From: Xanthobacter autotrophicus Py2
Lineage (GTDB): Bacteria; Pseudomonadota; Alphaproteobacteria; Rhizobiales; Xanthobacteraceae
DNA: 64,000 nucleotides
Direction of reading: 5' to 3'
Assembly (NCBI GenBank): GCA_000017645.1
Contig: CP000781.1
Coordinates: 4,699,501-4,763,500 of the forward strand
Both the position numbers and the translations under genes were made by a program. The notes beneath the pieces were generated by a model, which was given only the letters and a program-made list of their open reading frames with translations, searched no databases and had not been told where the DNA came from. Shown here one piece after another: positions 38,094 through 49,163 of this stretch. Every line of letters begins with the position of its first letter. Positions within the stretch are counted from its first letter, which is position 1.

Positions 38094-39244
38094 CCGCCCA
38101 CACTCCTGTCGACACCTTCTCCTTCACCCTGTCCGCCACCGACGGCGCCGCCCGCACCGGCTTCGTCTCGACCCCGCGCGGGGCCATCCGCACACCGGCC
38201 TTCATGCCGGTGGGCACGGCGGCCACCGTGAAGGGGCTCTATTTCGACCAGGTGAAGCAGACGGGCGCCGACATCGTCCTCGCCAACACCTACCACCTCA
38301 TGCTGCGCCCTGGCGCCGAGCGGATCGCAAAGCTCGGCGGGCTGCACAGCTTCATGCGCTGGGACGGGCCGATCCTTACCGATTCCGGCGGCTTCCAGGT
38401 GATGAGCCTGTCGAGCCTGCGCAAGATGAGCGAGCAGGGCGTCACCTTCCGCTCCCATGTGGACGGCGCCTACTTCGAGATGAGCCCGGAGCGCTCGGTG
38501 GAGATCCAGGGACTGCTCGGCGCCGATATCCAGATGCAGCTGGACGAATGCGTGCGCCTGCCCTGCACCGATGAAGAGGCCGCGCGCGCCATGCGCCTGT
38601 CACTGCGCTGGGCCGAGCGCTCGAAGCGCGCGTTCGAGGCGCAGCCGAAGGGCCGGGCGCTGTTCGGCATCGTGCAGGGCGGGGCGGTGCCGGCGCTGCG
38701 GGTGGAATCGGCCCGCGCGCTGGCGGACATGGACTTCCCCGGCTATTCCATCGGCGGCCTTGCGGTGGGCGAGCCGCAGGAGGTCATGCTCGCCATGATC
38801 GAGACGGTGGAGCCGCATCTGCCGGTCAACAAGCCGCGCTACCTGATGGGTGTGGGCACGCCGGACGACCTTCTGGAATCGGTGGCGCGCGGCATCGACA
38901 TGTTCGACTGCGTGATGCCCACCCGCTCCGGCCGCCACGCTTTGGCCTTCACCCGCTTCGGCCGCATCAACCTGAAGAACGCCCGCCACGCCGACGACCC
39001 CCGTCCGCTGGACGAGGAAAGCGACTGCCCGGCCCTGCGCGACTATTCCCGCGCCTACCTCCACCACCTCGTGCGCTGCGAGGAGATGCTAGGCTCCATG
39101 CTGCTCACCTGGGCCAATGTCCATTATTACGAGCAGCTCATGGCCGGTGCCCGCGCCGCCATCGCCGAGGGGCGGTACGCCGATTATATGGCGCAGGTGA
39201 AGGACGGCTGGGCGCGGGGAGATATTCCCGTGTGGGCAGGGTAG
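38090..39244 (+). CDS. tgt: tRNA-guanine transglycosylase with a degenerate zinc site
   Basis: 384 residues. Tgt exchanges guanine-34 for preQ1 in tRNAs with GUN anticodons. Catalytic residues are present: general base Asp98 in [10 protein letters not shown] and nucleophile Asp273 in FDCVMPTR, with the GGLAVGE base-recognition loop. The C-terminal zinc site is not normal: by alignment from memory to the E. coli enzyme (CDCYTC and a later His), the ligand positions read Ser311, Cys313, Leu316 and Ala342. Only one of four ligands remains. ATG 38090 overlaps the queA stop. Confidence 0.95.
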   Translation: MTAHTPVDTFSFTLSATDGAARTGFVSTPRGAIRTPAFMPVGTAATVKGLYFDQVKQTGADIVLANTYHLMLRPGAERIAKLGGLHSFMRWDGPILTDSGGFQVMSLSSLRKMSEQGVTFRSHVDGAYFEMSPERSVEIQGLLGADIQMQLDECVRLPCTDEEAARAMRLSLRWAERSKRAFEAQPKGRALFGIVQGGAVPALRVESARALADMDFPGYSIGGLAVGEPQEVMLAMIETVEPHLPVNKPRYLMGVGTPDDLLESVARGIDMFDCVMPTRSGRHALAFTRFGRINLKNARHADDPRPLDEESDCPALRDYSRAYLHHLVRCEEMLGSMLLTWANVHYYEQLMAGARAAIAEGRYADYMAQVKDGWARGDIPVWAG

Positions 39245-39251
39245 GGATGTG

Positions 39252-39292
39252 CCCCGGACAAGCGACGGTGCAGCCGGAGCGCTGATCCGGGG
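39252..39292. repeat. Imperfect palindrome downstream of tgt
   Basis: CCCCGGA (39252-39258) pairs with TCCGGGG (39286-39292), extended inward by an AGCG/CGCT pair. It begins eight bases after the tgt stop. It may be a terminator-like hairpin without T-run or a relic of a mobile palindromic repeat. Confidence 0.4.
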
Positions 39293-39320
39293 AACCAAAG
39301 ACTCCCGCCCAACCCCATTG

Positions 39321-39343
39321 AATAAACGGACAACCGTTTTATT
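39321..39343. promoter_or_regulatory. Candidate operator palindrome upstream of acyl-CoA dehydrogenase
   Basis: AATAAACGG ACAA CCGTTTTATT is a near-perfect inverted repeat ending 71 bases before the dehydrogenase start codon. It is AT-rich at the ends and has the CGG/CCG centre often seen in TetR-family operators that control acyl-CoA genes. It could instead be the tgt terminator, since the right arm is followed by TTTTATT. Confidence 0.35.
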
Positions 39344-39414
39344 CTAGCGCCGCTTCCCCGCTGGCGCCTGCGCCCGGTGCAATAAGATCCGGGGAGCGTG
39401 GGAGGGACAACAAG

Positions 39415-40587
39415 ATGCTGCCGAACAGCCAAGCCGGCTTCGATTTCGACCTCGGCGAGACCGCCGACATGCTGCGCGACACCGTGCGTTCGTTCTCGGA
39501 CGCCGAGATCGCCCCGCGCGCCGCCGAGATCGACAGGACCAACCAGTTTCCCCGCGACCTGTGGCCCAAGCTCGGCGCGCTGGGCCTGCTCGGCGTCACG
39601 GCGGAGGAGGAATATGGCGGATCGGGCCTTGGCTATCTCGAGCACGTCATCGCCATGGAAGAGATTTCCCGCGCCTCGGCCTCGGTGGGCCTGTCCTATG
39701 GCGCGCACTCCAATTTGTGCATCAACCAGATCAGCCGCAACGGCACCGCCGAGCAGAAGGCGAAGTACCTGCCCAAGCTGATTTCCGGCGAGCATGTGGG
39801 TGCGCTCGCCATGTCGGAGCCGGGGGCGGGGTCGGACGTGGTCTCCATGCGCACTCGCGCCGACAAGAAGGGCGACCGCTACATCCTCAACGGCTCCAAG
39901 ATGTGGATCACCAACGGCCCCATCGCCGAGACTCTGGTGGTTTATGCCAAGACCGATCCGGCCGCCGGCCCCAAGGGCATGACCGCCTTCCTGGTGGAGA
40001 GGGACTTTCCCGGCTTCTCCACCGCCCAGAAGCTCGACAAGCTGGGCATGCGCGGCTCCGACACCGGCGAACTGGTGTTTCAGGATTGCGAGGTGCCCGA
40101 GGAGAACGTGCTCGGTGCCGTGGGCCGGGGCGTCAACGTGCTCATGAGCGGGCTCGATTATGAGCGCGCGGTGCTGGCGGGCGGCCCCACGGGCATCATG
40201 CAGGCGTGCATGGATATCGTCCTGCCCTATGTCCACGAGCGCAAGCAGTTCGGCCAGCCCATCGGCACGTTCCAGCTGATGCAGGGCAAGATCGCCGACA
40301 TGTATGTGACCATGAATGCCACCAAGGCTTACGTCTATGCTGTGGCCAAGGCCTGCGACCGTGGCGCCACCACCCGCGAGGACGCAGCGGGCGCCATCCT
40401 CTATGCGGCGGAAAAGGCCACGTGGATGGCGCTGGAAGCCATCCAGACCCTGGGCGGCAACGGCTATATCAACGACTATCCCACGGGCCGCCTGCTGCGC
40501 GACGCCAAGCTCTACGAGATCGGCGCCGGCACCAGCGAGATCCGCCGCATGCTCATCGGCCGCCAGCTGTTCGACAAGACGGCCTGA
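39415..40587 (+). CDS. ivd: Isovaleryl-CoA dehydrogenase
   Basis: 390 residues of the acyl-CoA dehydrogenase family. [16 protein letters not shown] and WITNGP are the flavin/substrate blocks; the C-terminus has [13 protein letters not shown] and GAGTSEIRR. The catalytic Glu is placed in [18 protein letters not shown], the position used by isovaleryl-CoA dehydrogenases. [26 protein letters not shown] is also typical of IVD. It oxidises isovaleryl-CoA in leucine breakdown. GGGAGGG lies nine bases upstream of ATG. The usual partners (methylcrotonyl-CoA carboxylase) do not follow here. Confidence 0.9.
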   Translation: MLPNSQAGFDFDLGETADMLRDTVRSFSDAEIAPRAAEIDRTNQFPRDLWPKLGALGLLGVTAEEEYGGSGLGYLEHVIAMEEISRASASVGLSYGAHSNLCINQISRNGTAEQKAKYLPKLISGEHVGALAMSEPGAGSDVVSMRTRADKKGDRYILNGSKMWITNGPIAETLVVYAKTDPAAGPKGMTAFLVERDFPGFSTAQKLDKLGMRGSDTGELVFQDCEVPEENVLGAVGRGVNVLMSGLDYERAVLAGGPTGIMQACMDIVLPYVHERKQFGQPIGTFQLMQGKIADMYVTMNATKAYVYAVAKACDRGATTREDAAGAILYAAEKATWMALEAIQTLGGNGYINDYPTGRLLRDAKLYEIGAGTSEIRRMLIGRQLFDKTA

Positions 40588-40881
40588 GCGGGCGCCGCGC
40601 CCGCATGGTGGCAAGGTCGGAACCCGGATCACGCCGGGTTCCGTTCGCGCAAGCGCGGACGCCGACTTCGGCCGCACCCGATGCCCCTCAAATTCCGTTA
40701 GGGGATACACGGCAATGTTGTTGCCATGGCCGTGCACATCTCCCTGCGGCATGCAGCCGCTAGACCTGAGAAGTTCTTAAGGGTTAGCGTCCGCGCCGAA
40801 TGGGCTTATAAAGGAGGCAGCCAGCCAACCCCGTTGCCAGGGATCGCCAGCAAGTCTTGCACATTTGATTGGTGACGCGCG
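40588..40881. other. Intergenic region with a hairpin upstream of exbB
   Basis: About 290 bases. A 9-bp inverted repeat GGAACCCGG / CCGGGTTCC with a 6-base loop lies at 40619-40642 and may close the dehydrogenase transcript. The rest should hold the exbB promoter. Because exbB-exbD-tonB genes are usually iron-regulated, I looked for Fur-, Irr- and RirA-type boxes and could not identify one with confidence. AAGGAGG at 40811-40817 is 65 bases before the chosen exbB start. Confidence 0.4.
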
Positions 40882-41865
40882 ATGCCTGTTTGCTTGATGT
40901 TGCGCATGCCGTTTTGGCGTGCCCTGTTCCAGGTGCCTGCTGGCGCTGCTCTGTTGTTCCTCGCCCTCGTGCTTTTGCCGGGCCTATCCCTCGCCCAGCC
41001 CGCCGCGCCCGCCGAACAGCCCGCAGCTGCTGCACCGGCCCCGAGTGCGCCAACCGCCTCTCCAGCCGCAGCCACGCCTTCTGAGGCGCCGGCGCCGGTT
41101 GCGGCCCCTGATCACGCCGCCGAGCACGCTCCCGCCCAGGAGAGCCCGTCCATCGACGCCCGGCTACCGCATGATCTGTCCCCATGGGGCATGTTCATGG
41201 CGGCCGACCTGGTGGTGAAGGCAGTGATGGTGGGGCTTGCCTTCGCCTCTCTCGTGACCTGGACCGTGTGGTTCGCCAAGTCGCTGGAACTGGTGTTCGC
41301 CCGCCGCGCCGTGGCGCGCACGCTGGATGCGCTTCAGGCTGCGCCGACCCTGTTCGATGCTGCGGCGGCCATGCCCAAGGACCGGGGCGCCGCGCCCGCC
41401 ACCGTCAAGGCCGCCCTCGCCGAATGGAAAGTCTCCGAGGGGTTGCCCGTGGAGGGCATCAAGGAGCGCGTCGCCGTCGCCCTGAGCCGGATCGAGGCGC
41501 GGGCCGGCCGTCGCCTGTCGGGCGGCACCGGCGTGCTCGCCACCATCGGCGCCACAGCCCCGTTCGTGGGCCTGTTCGGCACCGTATGGGGCATCATGAA
41601 TGCCTTCATCGGCATCTCGAGGGCCCAGACCACCAATCTCGCCGTGGTGGCGCCGGGCATCGCCGAGGCGCTGCTGGCCACCGCCCTCGGCCTCGTCGCG
41701 GCCATTCCGGCCGTGGTGATCTACAATCTGTTCGCCCGCGCCATCGCCGCCCAGAAGGCCCGCCTCGCCGACACATCGGCCGAAGTCATGCGCCATCTGT
41801 CCCGCGATCTCGACCGGGCGGCCAGCGGCATGGAGCCCCGCCGCCTGCACGCCGCTGCGGAGTGA
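40882..41865 (+). CDS. exbB: TonB-system energizer ExbB
   Basis: 327 residues, MotA/TolQ/ExbB proton-channel family. The N-terminus has a signal-like segment ([19 protein letters not shown]) and a ~75-residue Ala/Pro-rich periplasmic stretch before the first conserved helix ([25 protein letters not shown]). The hallmark C-terminal block is [31 protein letters not shown], followed by [28 protein letters not shown]. ExbB and ExbD use the proton gradient to energise TonB. The long N-terminus is the alphaproteobacterial/Pseudomonas-type extended ExbB. exbD follows six bases later. Confidence 0.95.
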   Translation: MPVCLMLRMPFWRALFQVPAGAALLFLALVLLPGLSLAQPAAPAEQPAAAAPAPSAPTASPAAATPSEAPAPVAAPDHAAEHAPAQESPSIDARLPHDLSPWGMFMAADLVVKAVMVGLAFASLVTWTVWFAKSLELVFARRAVARTLDALQAAPTLFDAAAAMPKDRGAAPATVKAALAEWKVSEGLPVEGIKERVAVALSRIEARAGRRLSGGTGVLATIGATAPFVGLFGTVWGIMNAFIGISRAQTTNLAVVAPGIAEALLATALGLVAAIPAVVIYNLFARAIAAQKARLADTSAEVMRHLSRDLDRAASGMEPRRLHAAAE

Positions 41866-41871
41866 GTCACC

Positions 41872-42366
41872 ATGGCCGCCAAGCTCGACCATGGCGGCGG
41901 GGACGACCTCGCCGAGAATCACGAAATCAACGTCACGCCCTTCATCGACGTGATGCTGGTGCTGCTCATCATCTTCATGGTGGCGGCCCCGCTCGCCACG
42001 GTGGACGTGAAGGTGGACCTGCCGGCCTCCAACGCCCAGCCCCAGCCGCGGCCGGACAAGCCCCTGTTCCTCACCGTGAAGAAGGACCTGTCGCTGGCGC
42101 TGGGGGATGATGTGCTGGAGCGGTCTCTGCTCGGCCAGGCGCTCGACGGCAAGACCTCCGGCGACCGCCAGCAGCGGGTGTTCGTGCGCGCCGACAAGGC
42201 GGTGCCCTTCGGCGACGTGATGGAGGTGATGAACCTGCTGCGCTCGGCCGGCTACCTCAAGGTGGCGCTGGTGGGCCTGGAAGGGGAGGCGGCGCCCGTG
42301 CCCCCGGCACCCAATGCGCCAGCCACAGCCCCCGCGCCAGCGACCGCCCCGGGGGCGCGGCCGTGA
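41872..42366 (+). CDS. exbD: TonB-system transport protein ExbD
   Basis: 164 residues. One N-terminal helix with the essential membrane Asp: INVTPFIDVMLVLLIIFMVAAPL. The periplasmic domain follows (VFVRADKAVPFGDVMEVMNLLRSAGYLKVALVG), then an Ala/Pro-rich tail. It partners ExbB in the proton-driven complex. Its TGA overlaps the GTG start of tonB by three bases. Confidence 0.95.
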   Translation: MAAKLDHGGGDDLAENHEINVTPFIDVMLVLLIIFMVAAPLATVDVKVDLPASNAQPQPRPDKPLFLTVKKDLSLALGDDVLERSLLGQALDGKTSGDRQQRVFVRADKAVPFGDVMEVMNLLRSAGYLKVALVGLEGEAAPVPPAPNAPATAPAPATAPGARP

Positions 42367-43196
42367 GCGCGGTCCATCATTGGCACGATTTCGACCGCAA
42401 CCACGTCCGTGACACGGTGCTGCGGCTCGCCGCCGGCGCGCTGGTCATCGTCACGGTCCATGCGGTGGCGGTCTATGCGGCGCTGTTCTGGCGCAAGGTG
42501 GAGGCTGGCGAATCGGCGCCGCCCGCCGCGATCATGATCGAACTGGCCCCGTTGGCGGTGAGCGAGCAGCAGCAGGTGGAGGACGCCGCCCCCGGACCGC
42601 AGATGGTCCAGGCGCCCGAATCCGTTCCCGATGCGCCGGACATCCCGGCCGAGGCCGCGCCGCCGCCGGAGCCGGTGGTGAACGAGGTGGTGGAAAAGCT
42701 GCCGGAGGTGGAGCCATCCAAGGAACAGGCTGAGGTGGTGCTACCCAAGCCTGAGCCGAAAAAGGAAGTGGTAAAGCAGCCGCCCAAGGAAAAGGTAGAG
42801 AAGCCGAAGAAGGACGCCAAGCCGACCCGGCGAGCGTCGGCCCCGGCCACCACCGCCGCGCCACGCTCGGATGCGCCGGCGGCTCAGGCCACCGCCGCGC
42901 CCTCTCCGGGGGCCGCCGCCGTGCGTTCGGCGGCGCTGGCGGACTGGCGCTCGCGGGCCTCGGCCCATCTCAATCGCTACAAGCGCCCGCAGGGTAGCCT
43001 TCTGGGCCGGCCGAGCGTCTCCATCTCCCTCAGTGCGTCGGGCTCGGTCACGAGCGTGAGGCTGTTGAACAAGTCGGGGAACGAGGTGCTGGACCGGGAG
43101 GCGGTAGCCATGGCGCAGCGCGCCTCGCCCTTTCCCGCGCCTCCGGACGGCAAGCCGCTGACCTTCTCGGTACCGATCAACTTCACCTCGCGGTGA
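42363..43196 (+). CDS. tonB: TonB family energy transducer
   Basis: 277 residues, GTG start inside the end of exbD (GTGA overlap). The N-terminal anchor is VLRLAAGALVIVTVHAVAVYAALFW, with the His in the helix that is conserved in TonB. A Pro/Glu/Lys-rich rod spans ~60-175 (EPSKEQAEVVLPKPEPKKEVVKQPP shows the style). The C-terminal TonB domain begins LADWRSRASAHLNRYKRP and ends PLTFSVPINF. It transmits energy to outer-membrane receptors for siderophores, haem or B12. No receptor gene is adjacent. Confidence 0.93.
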   Translation: MSAVHHWHDFDRNHVRDTVLRLAAGALVIVTVHAVAVYAALFWRKVEAGESAPPAAIMIELAPLAVSEQQQVEDAAPGPQMVQAPESVPDAPDIPAEAAPPPEPVVNEVVEKLPEVEPSKEQAEVVLPKPEPKKEVVKQPPKEKVEKPKKDAKPTRRASAPATTAAPRSDAPAAQATAAPSPGAAAVRSAALADWRSRASAHLNRYKRPQGSLLGRPSVSISLSASGSVTSVRLLNKSGNEVLDREAVAMAQRASPFPAPPDGKPLTFSVPINFTSR

Positions 43197-43368
43197 GCCG
43201 GCACCCTGCGCCGGCCTACATCCGTAGCCGGCGCAGGGCTGCGACGCTGCTGCCGCATGCCCGGGCTTTGGACTTCACCTCGACCCTGTGATAAGCGCAG
43301 GGTCCGCTCCCGAGGGCCGCTTGAACATGCGTCCCGCCGGGGTGCCCCGACATTACCGGAGACCTGCC

Positions 43369-44682
<1,314 letters not shown>

Positions 44683-44776
44683 GGGCAAGTCCCCGGAGGG
44701 GCAAGTGCCAGCGCGTCTTGGTCTCGCGGACCGGTGTCCCCGTGCGAAGACGCCTGAGCGCCGGAAAGGGTGAAGC

Positions 44777-45325
44777 ATGCGCTGTCCCTATTGCGGCGGT
44801 CTCGACACGCAGGTGCGCGATTCCCGGCCGACGGAAGACAACACCGCCATCCGCCGTCGCCGCATCTGCCCGGATTGCGGCGGCCGCTTCACCACCTTCG
44901 AGCGCGTGCAGCTGCGCGAGCTGATGGTGCTGAAGCGCTCCGGCCGGCGGGTGCCGTTCGATCGCGACAAGCTCGCCCGCTCCGTGGACGTGGCCCTGCG
45001 CAAGCGTCCGGTGGACGGCGAGCGGGTGGAGCGCATGTTGTCCGGCATCGTCCGGCAGCTTGAAAGCATGGGCGATAGCGACATCACCTCGCAGACCATC
45101 GGCGAGATGGTGATGGAAGGCCTGAAGCAGCTCGACGACGTGGCCTATGTCCGCTTCGCCTCGGTCTACCGCAATTTCCGCGAGGCCAAGGATTTCGAGA
45201 ACGCGCTGGCCGAGCTCTCCCAGCCCGAACTGGCACAGTCCGATGACGTGAAAGCCGAAGGCGGGGCTGAAGGCGGCCGGGACAAACCGAAGGCCGCCGG
45301 CAAGCCGCCCCGGAGCGCCGAATGA
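44777..45325 (+). CDS. nrdR: Transcriptional repressor NrdR
   Basis: 182 residues. An N-terminal zinc ribbon (MRCPYCGG...[12 protein letters not shown]) is followed by an ATP-cone ([20 protein letters not shown]). NrdR senses ATP/dATP and represses ribonucleotide reductase genes. The last ~30 residues are a Lys/Gly-rich tail that most NrdR proteins lack. ATGA overlap with ribD couples their translation. Confidence 0.96.
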   Translation: MRCPYCGGLDTQVRDSRPTEDNTAIRRRRICPDCGGRFTTFERVQLRELMVLKRSGRRVPFDRDKLARSVDVALRKRPVDGERVERMLSGIVRQLESMGDSDITSQTIGEMVMEGLKQLDDVAYVRFASVYRNFREAKDFENALAELSQPELAQSDDVKAEGGAEGGRDKPKAAGKPPRSAE

Positions 45326-46473
45326 GCGTGTCCCCCCTGTCCGCCCATCCCGTCACCTCGCCGGAGGACGACGAGCGGTTCATGGCCGAGGCCCTGAAGG
45401 TGGGCCAGAGTGGGCTCGGGCGTACCTGGCCCAACCCCTCCGTGGGCGCCGTGGTGGTGCAGCATGTGGACGGCCGCCCGCACATCGTCGGCGCCGCCGC
45501 AACCGCGCCCACCGGCCGCCCCCATGCCGAGCCCATCGCCCTTGCCCAGGCGGGGGAGGCGGCGCGGGGCTCGACGCTTTATGTGACGCTGGAGCCCTGC
45601 TCCCACCACGGCCGCACCCCGCCCTGCGCCGGCGCGGTGATCGCCGCAGGAGTGCGCCGGGTGGTGGCCGCCATCGAGGACCCGGACCACCGGGTAAAGG
45701 GGCGCGGCGTCGCCCGCCTGCGCGCCGCCGGCATCTGGGTGACGGTGGGGGTCGGCGCCGAGCAGGCGCTGGCCGACCACGCCGGCCATATCCGCCGCGT
45801 CACCGAAGGCCGGCCCCATGTGCTTTTGAAGATGGCGGTTTCCGCCGACGGCAAGGCCGCTCTCGCCGGGCCCCGGCCGGCGGTGGTCACCGGACCCGAA
45901 GCGCGGGCGAGGGCCCATCTCATGCGCGCCCATGCGGACGCCATCCTGGTGGGCCTGGGTACCGTGACGGCCGACGATCCCATGCTCACCTGCCGGCTGG
46001 AAGGCCATGAGGACCGTTCCCCGGTGCGCCTCGTGCTCGACAGCGGGCTCGATATTCCGCTTGAAAGCGCCCTGGTGCGTACTGCCAGCGATGTCCCGGT
46101 CTGGGTGATCGCGGCGGAGGATGCCCCGGCCGAGCGCGCCGCCGCCCTCATGGAACGCGGCGTGGAAGTGCTGCGCGCCCCGCGTGGCGGCATCGAGGGG
46201 CGGTTGCACCTGCCGGCGGTGCTCAAGCTCTTGGGCCTTTTGGGCATCACCCGGCTGATGGTTGAGGGCGGCCCCGCCACCGCCGCCGCCTTCCTGGAGG
46301 CGGGCCTGGTGGACGAGGTGGCGGTGTTCCACAGCCCGGTGCTGCTGGGGCCGGATGCCTATCATGCGCTGGCCGGCCGTCCGCTCGGCCGCCTTTTCGC
46401 CCCCGTGGGCTTCGCCGAGGTGGAGCGCGCCGAGCTTGGCGCCGACCGCCTCGTGCGCTTGTGGAGACGCTGA
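45322..46473 (+). CDS. ribD: Riboflavin biosynthesis deaminase/reductase RibD
   Basis: 383 residues, bifunctional. The deaminase half has the zinc-site motif HAEPIAL and [12 protein letters not shown]. The reductase half starts near [14 protein letters not shown], with [22 protein letters not shown] and [20 protein letters not shown]. It carries out the second and third steps of riboflavin synthesis from GTP. ATG 45322 overlaps the nrdR stop; ribE starts two bases after its stop. Confidence 0.96.
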   Translation: MSVSPLSAHPVTSPEDDERFMAEALKVGQSGLGRTWPNPSVGAVVVQHVDGRPHIVGAAATAPTGRPHAEPIALAQAGEAARGSTLYVTLEPCSHHGRTPPCAGAVIAAGVRRVVAAIEDPDHRVKGRGVARLRAAGIWVTVGVGAEQALADHAGHIRRVTEGRPHVLLKMAVSADGKAALAGPRPAVVTGPEARARAHLMRAHADAILVGLGTVTADDPMLTCRLEGHEDRSPVRLVLDSGLDIPLESALVRTASDVPVWVIAAEDAPAERAAALMERGVEVLRAPRGGIEGRLHLPAVLKLLGLLGITRLMVEGGPATAAAFLEAGLVDEVAVFHSPVLLGPDAYHALAGRPLGRLFAPVGFAEVERAELGADRLVRLWRR

Positions 46474-46474
46474 C

Positions 46475-47086
46475 ATGTTCACCGGCATCGTCACCGACAT
46501 GGGCGACCTCGTCGCCGTGGAGACGAAGGGGGAGGTCAAGACCCTCACCATCGCCACCGCCTATGAGGCGGCGGGGATCGACGTGGGCGCCTCCATCGCC
46601 CATGCGGGGGTGTGCCTTACCGTCACCTCGGTGACGGCCGGCGGCCCGCGCGGCACCCTCTTCACCGTGGATGCCGGACCGGAGACGCTGGCGATCACCA
46701 CCGTGGGCGGCTGGACGCCGGGCCAGCGCATCAATCTGGAGCGCTCGCTGAAGCTGGGCGACGAGCTGGGCGGCCATATGGTTTCCGGGCACGTGGACAG
46801 CACCGCCAGGGTGGTGTCCCGGGAGGACCTCGGCTCCACCACGCGCTTCGTGTTCGAGGTGCCGGAACAGCTTGCCCGTTTTGTCGCGGTGAAGGGGTCG
46901 GTGGGCCTCGATGGCACCTCCCTCACGGTCAACACGGTGGAGGGCAACACCTTCTCCTGCCTGCTCATTCCCCATACGCTCGCGGTCACCACCTGGGGCG
47001 GCGTCAAGGCGGGGGACACGGTCAATTTCGAGGTGGACCTCATGGCCCGCTATGCCGCCCGGCTTGCGGAGTTCCCCCGGGCCTAG
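46475..47086 (+). CDS. ribE: Riboflavin synthase alpha subunit
   Basis: 203 residues, two similar beta-barrels as in all RibE trimers. The first begins [16 protein letters not shown] with [15 protein letters not shown]; the second has [12 protein letters not shown] and [27 protein letters not shown]. It dismutates two lumazines into riboflavin. The start ATG 46475 sits one base after the ribD stop; the longer open frame inside ribD is ignored. ribH follows after 61 bases. Confidence 0.96.
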   Translation: MFTGIVTDMGDLVAVETKGEVKTLTIATAYEAAGIDVGASIAHAGVCLTVTSVTAGGPRGTLFTVDAGPETLAITTVGGWTPGQRINLERSLKLGDELGGHMVSGHVDSTARVVSREDLGSTTRFVFEVPEQLARFVAVKGSVGLDGTSLTVNTVEGNTFSCLLIPHTLAVTTWGGVKAGDTVNFEVDLMARYAARLAEFPRA

Positions 47087-47147
47087 TACGCCTCGCGACC
47101 AATTCCGGCACCGCACGCGGTGCCAAACGGTTCTGGAGAGACAGTCC

Positions 47148-47645
47148 ATGGTCACGACGCGCAAGGAAAGCGCCGGCGACGCCTCGCTCAATGCCGGCCT
47201 TGAAGGCGCCCGGGTGCTCATCGTGGAAGGCCGCTATTACGAGGCCCTCGCCGACGAGCTCCTCGCCGGCGCCCGCGCGGTGCTGGAGGCGGCCGGCGTC
47301 GAGGTGGAGGTGATCACCGTGCCCGGCGCCCTCGAGGTGCCCATCGCTGCCGAGATCGCCCTGGAAGCCGCCGAGATCACCGGCAATGCGGTGGACGCGG
47401 TGGTCGGCCTCGGCGTGGTGATCCGCGGCGAAACCTATCATTTCGAGATCGTGGCGGGGGAATCCGCCCGCGGCCTCATGGATCTGGGCATGGCGCACGC
47501 GCTGCCGGTGGGCAACGGCATCCTCACCGTGGACACCGAGGCCCAGGCCTGGGAACGCGCCCGTGTCTCCGAGGGCAACAAGGGCGGCGGGGCGGCGGAA
47601 GCAGCGCTCACTTTGCTGCGCCTGCGGCGGCGGCTGGAAGCATGA
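47148..47645 (+). CDS. ribH: 6,7-dimethyl-8-ribityllumazine synthase
   Basis: 165 residues. Blocks: [14 protein letters not shown] and [30 protein letters not shown], with the catalytic His in TYHFE. It condenses the pyrimidine precursor with 3,4-dihydroxy-2-butanone 4-phosphate. CTGGAGAGA lies nine bases before ATG 47148. Its stop overlaps the nusB start (ATGA). The ribBA gene is not in the window and I see no FMN riboswitch. Confidence 0.96.
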   Translation: MVTTRKESAGDASLNAGLEGARVLIVEGRYYEALADELLAGARAVLEAAGVEVEVITVPGALEVPIAAEIALEAAEITGNAVDAVVGLGVVIRGETYHFEIVAGESARGLMDLGMAHALPVGNGILTVDTEAQAWERARVSEGNKGGGAAEAALTLLRLRRRLEA

Positions 47646-48133
47646 AGGACGTGACCGCTTCCCAGGGCGCCCCCGCCAAGCCCATGAAGAAGAGCGCGGC
47701 CCGCCTCGGCGCGGTGCAGGCGCTCTACCAGATGGACCTCGCCCAGACCCCGCTGAACGACATCCTCGCCGAGTTCGAGAGCCACTGGCTGGGCCAGGAG
47801 GTGGAGGGCGTCGAGTTCCCAGAGGCCGACGTGCGCCTGTTCCGCACTGTGGTGGAAGGGGTGCTGAACGACCAGCGCCGCATCGACCCCATGGTGGACA
47901 ATGCCCTCACCAAGGGCTGGCCGCTGAAGCGGGTGGAAGCCGTGCTGCGCGCGGTGCTGCGCGCCGGCGCCTTCGAGCTGTCGGCCAAGCCCGACGTGCC
48001 GGCCCGCGTGGTCATCACCGAATATGTGAACGTGGCCGGCGCCTTCCTCGATCGCGACGAGACCGGCATGGTCAACGCCGTGCTGGACGCTCTGGCCCAC
48101 GACCTGCGCCCCGACGAGTTCAAGGGCGGCTGA
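47642..48133 (+). CDS. nusB: Transcription antitermination factor NusB
   Basis: 163 residues, all-helical. The N-terminal [16 protein letters not shown] and C-terminal [30 protein letters not shown] blocks are characteristic. NusB acts with NusE in antitermination of rRNA transcription. Translationally coupled to ribH by ATGA overlap; thiL begins one base after its stop. Confidence 0.96.
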   Translation: MKDVTASQGAPAKPMKKSAARLGAVQALYQMDLAQTPLNDILAEFESHWLGQEVEGVEFPEADVRLFRTVVEGVLNDQRRIDPMVDNALTKGWPLKRVEAVLRAVLRAGAFELSAKPDVPARVVITEYVNVAGAFLDRDETGMVNAVLDALAHDLRPDEFKGG

Positions 48134-48134
48134 C

Positions 48135-49145
48135 ATGGCGGAAGGCGGCGACGGGGCAGGGGGATCGGGCGAGGATCGCTTCATCGCGCGCTTCCTGCGT
48201 CCCATCGCCGGTTCGTCCGCCGCCCTGGGCCTGCTCGACGATGCCGCACTGCTGACCCCGCCCGAGGGCTGCGACCTGGTTCTCACCAAGGACGCCGTGG
48301 TGGCAGGGGTCCATTTCTTCGCCGACGATCCGCCCGCCTCCATCGCCCGCAAGGCGCTGCGGGTGAACCTCTCCGACCTTGCCGCCAAGGGCGCCGACCC
48401 GCTCGGCGCCCTGCTGGCGCTGGCCCTGCCCAAGGGCACGCCAGACGCCTGGATGGAAGCCTTCGCCGCCGCGCTGGGCGAGGATACGGAGCGCTATCTG
48501 TGCCCCATTCTCGGCGGCGATACAGTCTCCATCCCCGGTCCGGTCACCATCACGCTCACCGCTTTGGGCTCGGTGCCGAAGGGGGCCTTCGTGCCTCGCA
48601 CGGGGGCCAGGCCCGGCCAGGCCATCCTCGTCACCGGCACCATCGGCGATGCCGCGCTGGGCCTGCGGCTTCGGCAGGACGGCAAGGCTGCGGCCTTCGC
48701 CGGCCTCAGCGACGAGCAGCGCGGCCATCTGCTGGACCGCTATCTGCACCCCCAGCCCCGTCTCGCCATCGCACCGGTGCTGCGCCGCTACGCCAAGTCC
48801 GCCATGGATGTGTCCGACGGGCTTGCCGGCGACGTGGCGAAGATGCTCGCCGCTTCGGGCTGCGGCGGGCGCATCGAGGCGCGGCGGGTGCCGGTGTCGG
48901 CCGCCGCTGCGGAGGCCATCGCAGCCGACGCCGGCCTGTTCAGGACCGCGATCACTGGCGGGGACGATTACGAGGTGGTGGCCTGCGTGCCCCATGCCCT
49001 GGTCCACGTCTTCACCGCCGAGGCGGCGCGGGTGGGCGTACCGGTGACGCTGATCGGCGAGACGCGGGAGCAGCCCGGCCTTGATGTGACCGATGCCGGC
49101 GGCCATCCCCTCGACCTCGGCGCCGGCAGCTTCAGCCACTTCTGA
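48135..49145 (+). CDS. thiL: Thiamine-monophosphate kinase
   Basis: 336 residues. ThiL phosphorylates thiamine phosphate to thiamine diphosphate. Blocks: LLDDAALLTPPEGCDLVLTKDAVVAGVHF, ALRVNLSDLAAKGADPLGALLALALP, LCPILGGDT, MDVSDGLAGDVAKML and TGGDDYEVVACVP, all with the Mg/ATP-binding aspartates. Last gene of the cluster, one base after nusB. Confidence 0.96.
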   Translation: MAEGGDGAGGSGEDRFIARFLRPIAGSSAALGLLDDAALLTPPEGCDLVLTKDAVVAGVHFFADDPPASIARKALRVNLSDLAAKGADPLGALLALALPKGTPDAWMEAFAAALGEDTERYLCPILGGDTVSIPGPVTITLTALGSVPKGAFVPRTGARPGQAILVTGTIGDAALGLRLRQDGKAAAFAGLSDEQRGHLLDRYLHPQPRLAIAPVLRRYAKSAMDVSDGLAGDVAKMLAASGCGGRIEARRVPVSAAAAEAIAADAGLFRTAITGGDDYEVVACVPHALVHVFTAEAARVGVPVTLIGETREQPGLDVTDAGGHPLDLGAGSFSHF

Positions 49146-49163
49146 GCCGGCGGGTCCGCGGCG

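Noticed and set aside
47086..47148. FMN riboswitch or other leader in the riboflavin cluster
   Set aside because: The gaps before ribD, ribE and ribH are too short (overlap, 1 and 61 bases) and show no conserved FMN-element boxes.
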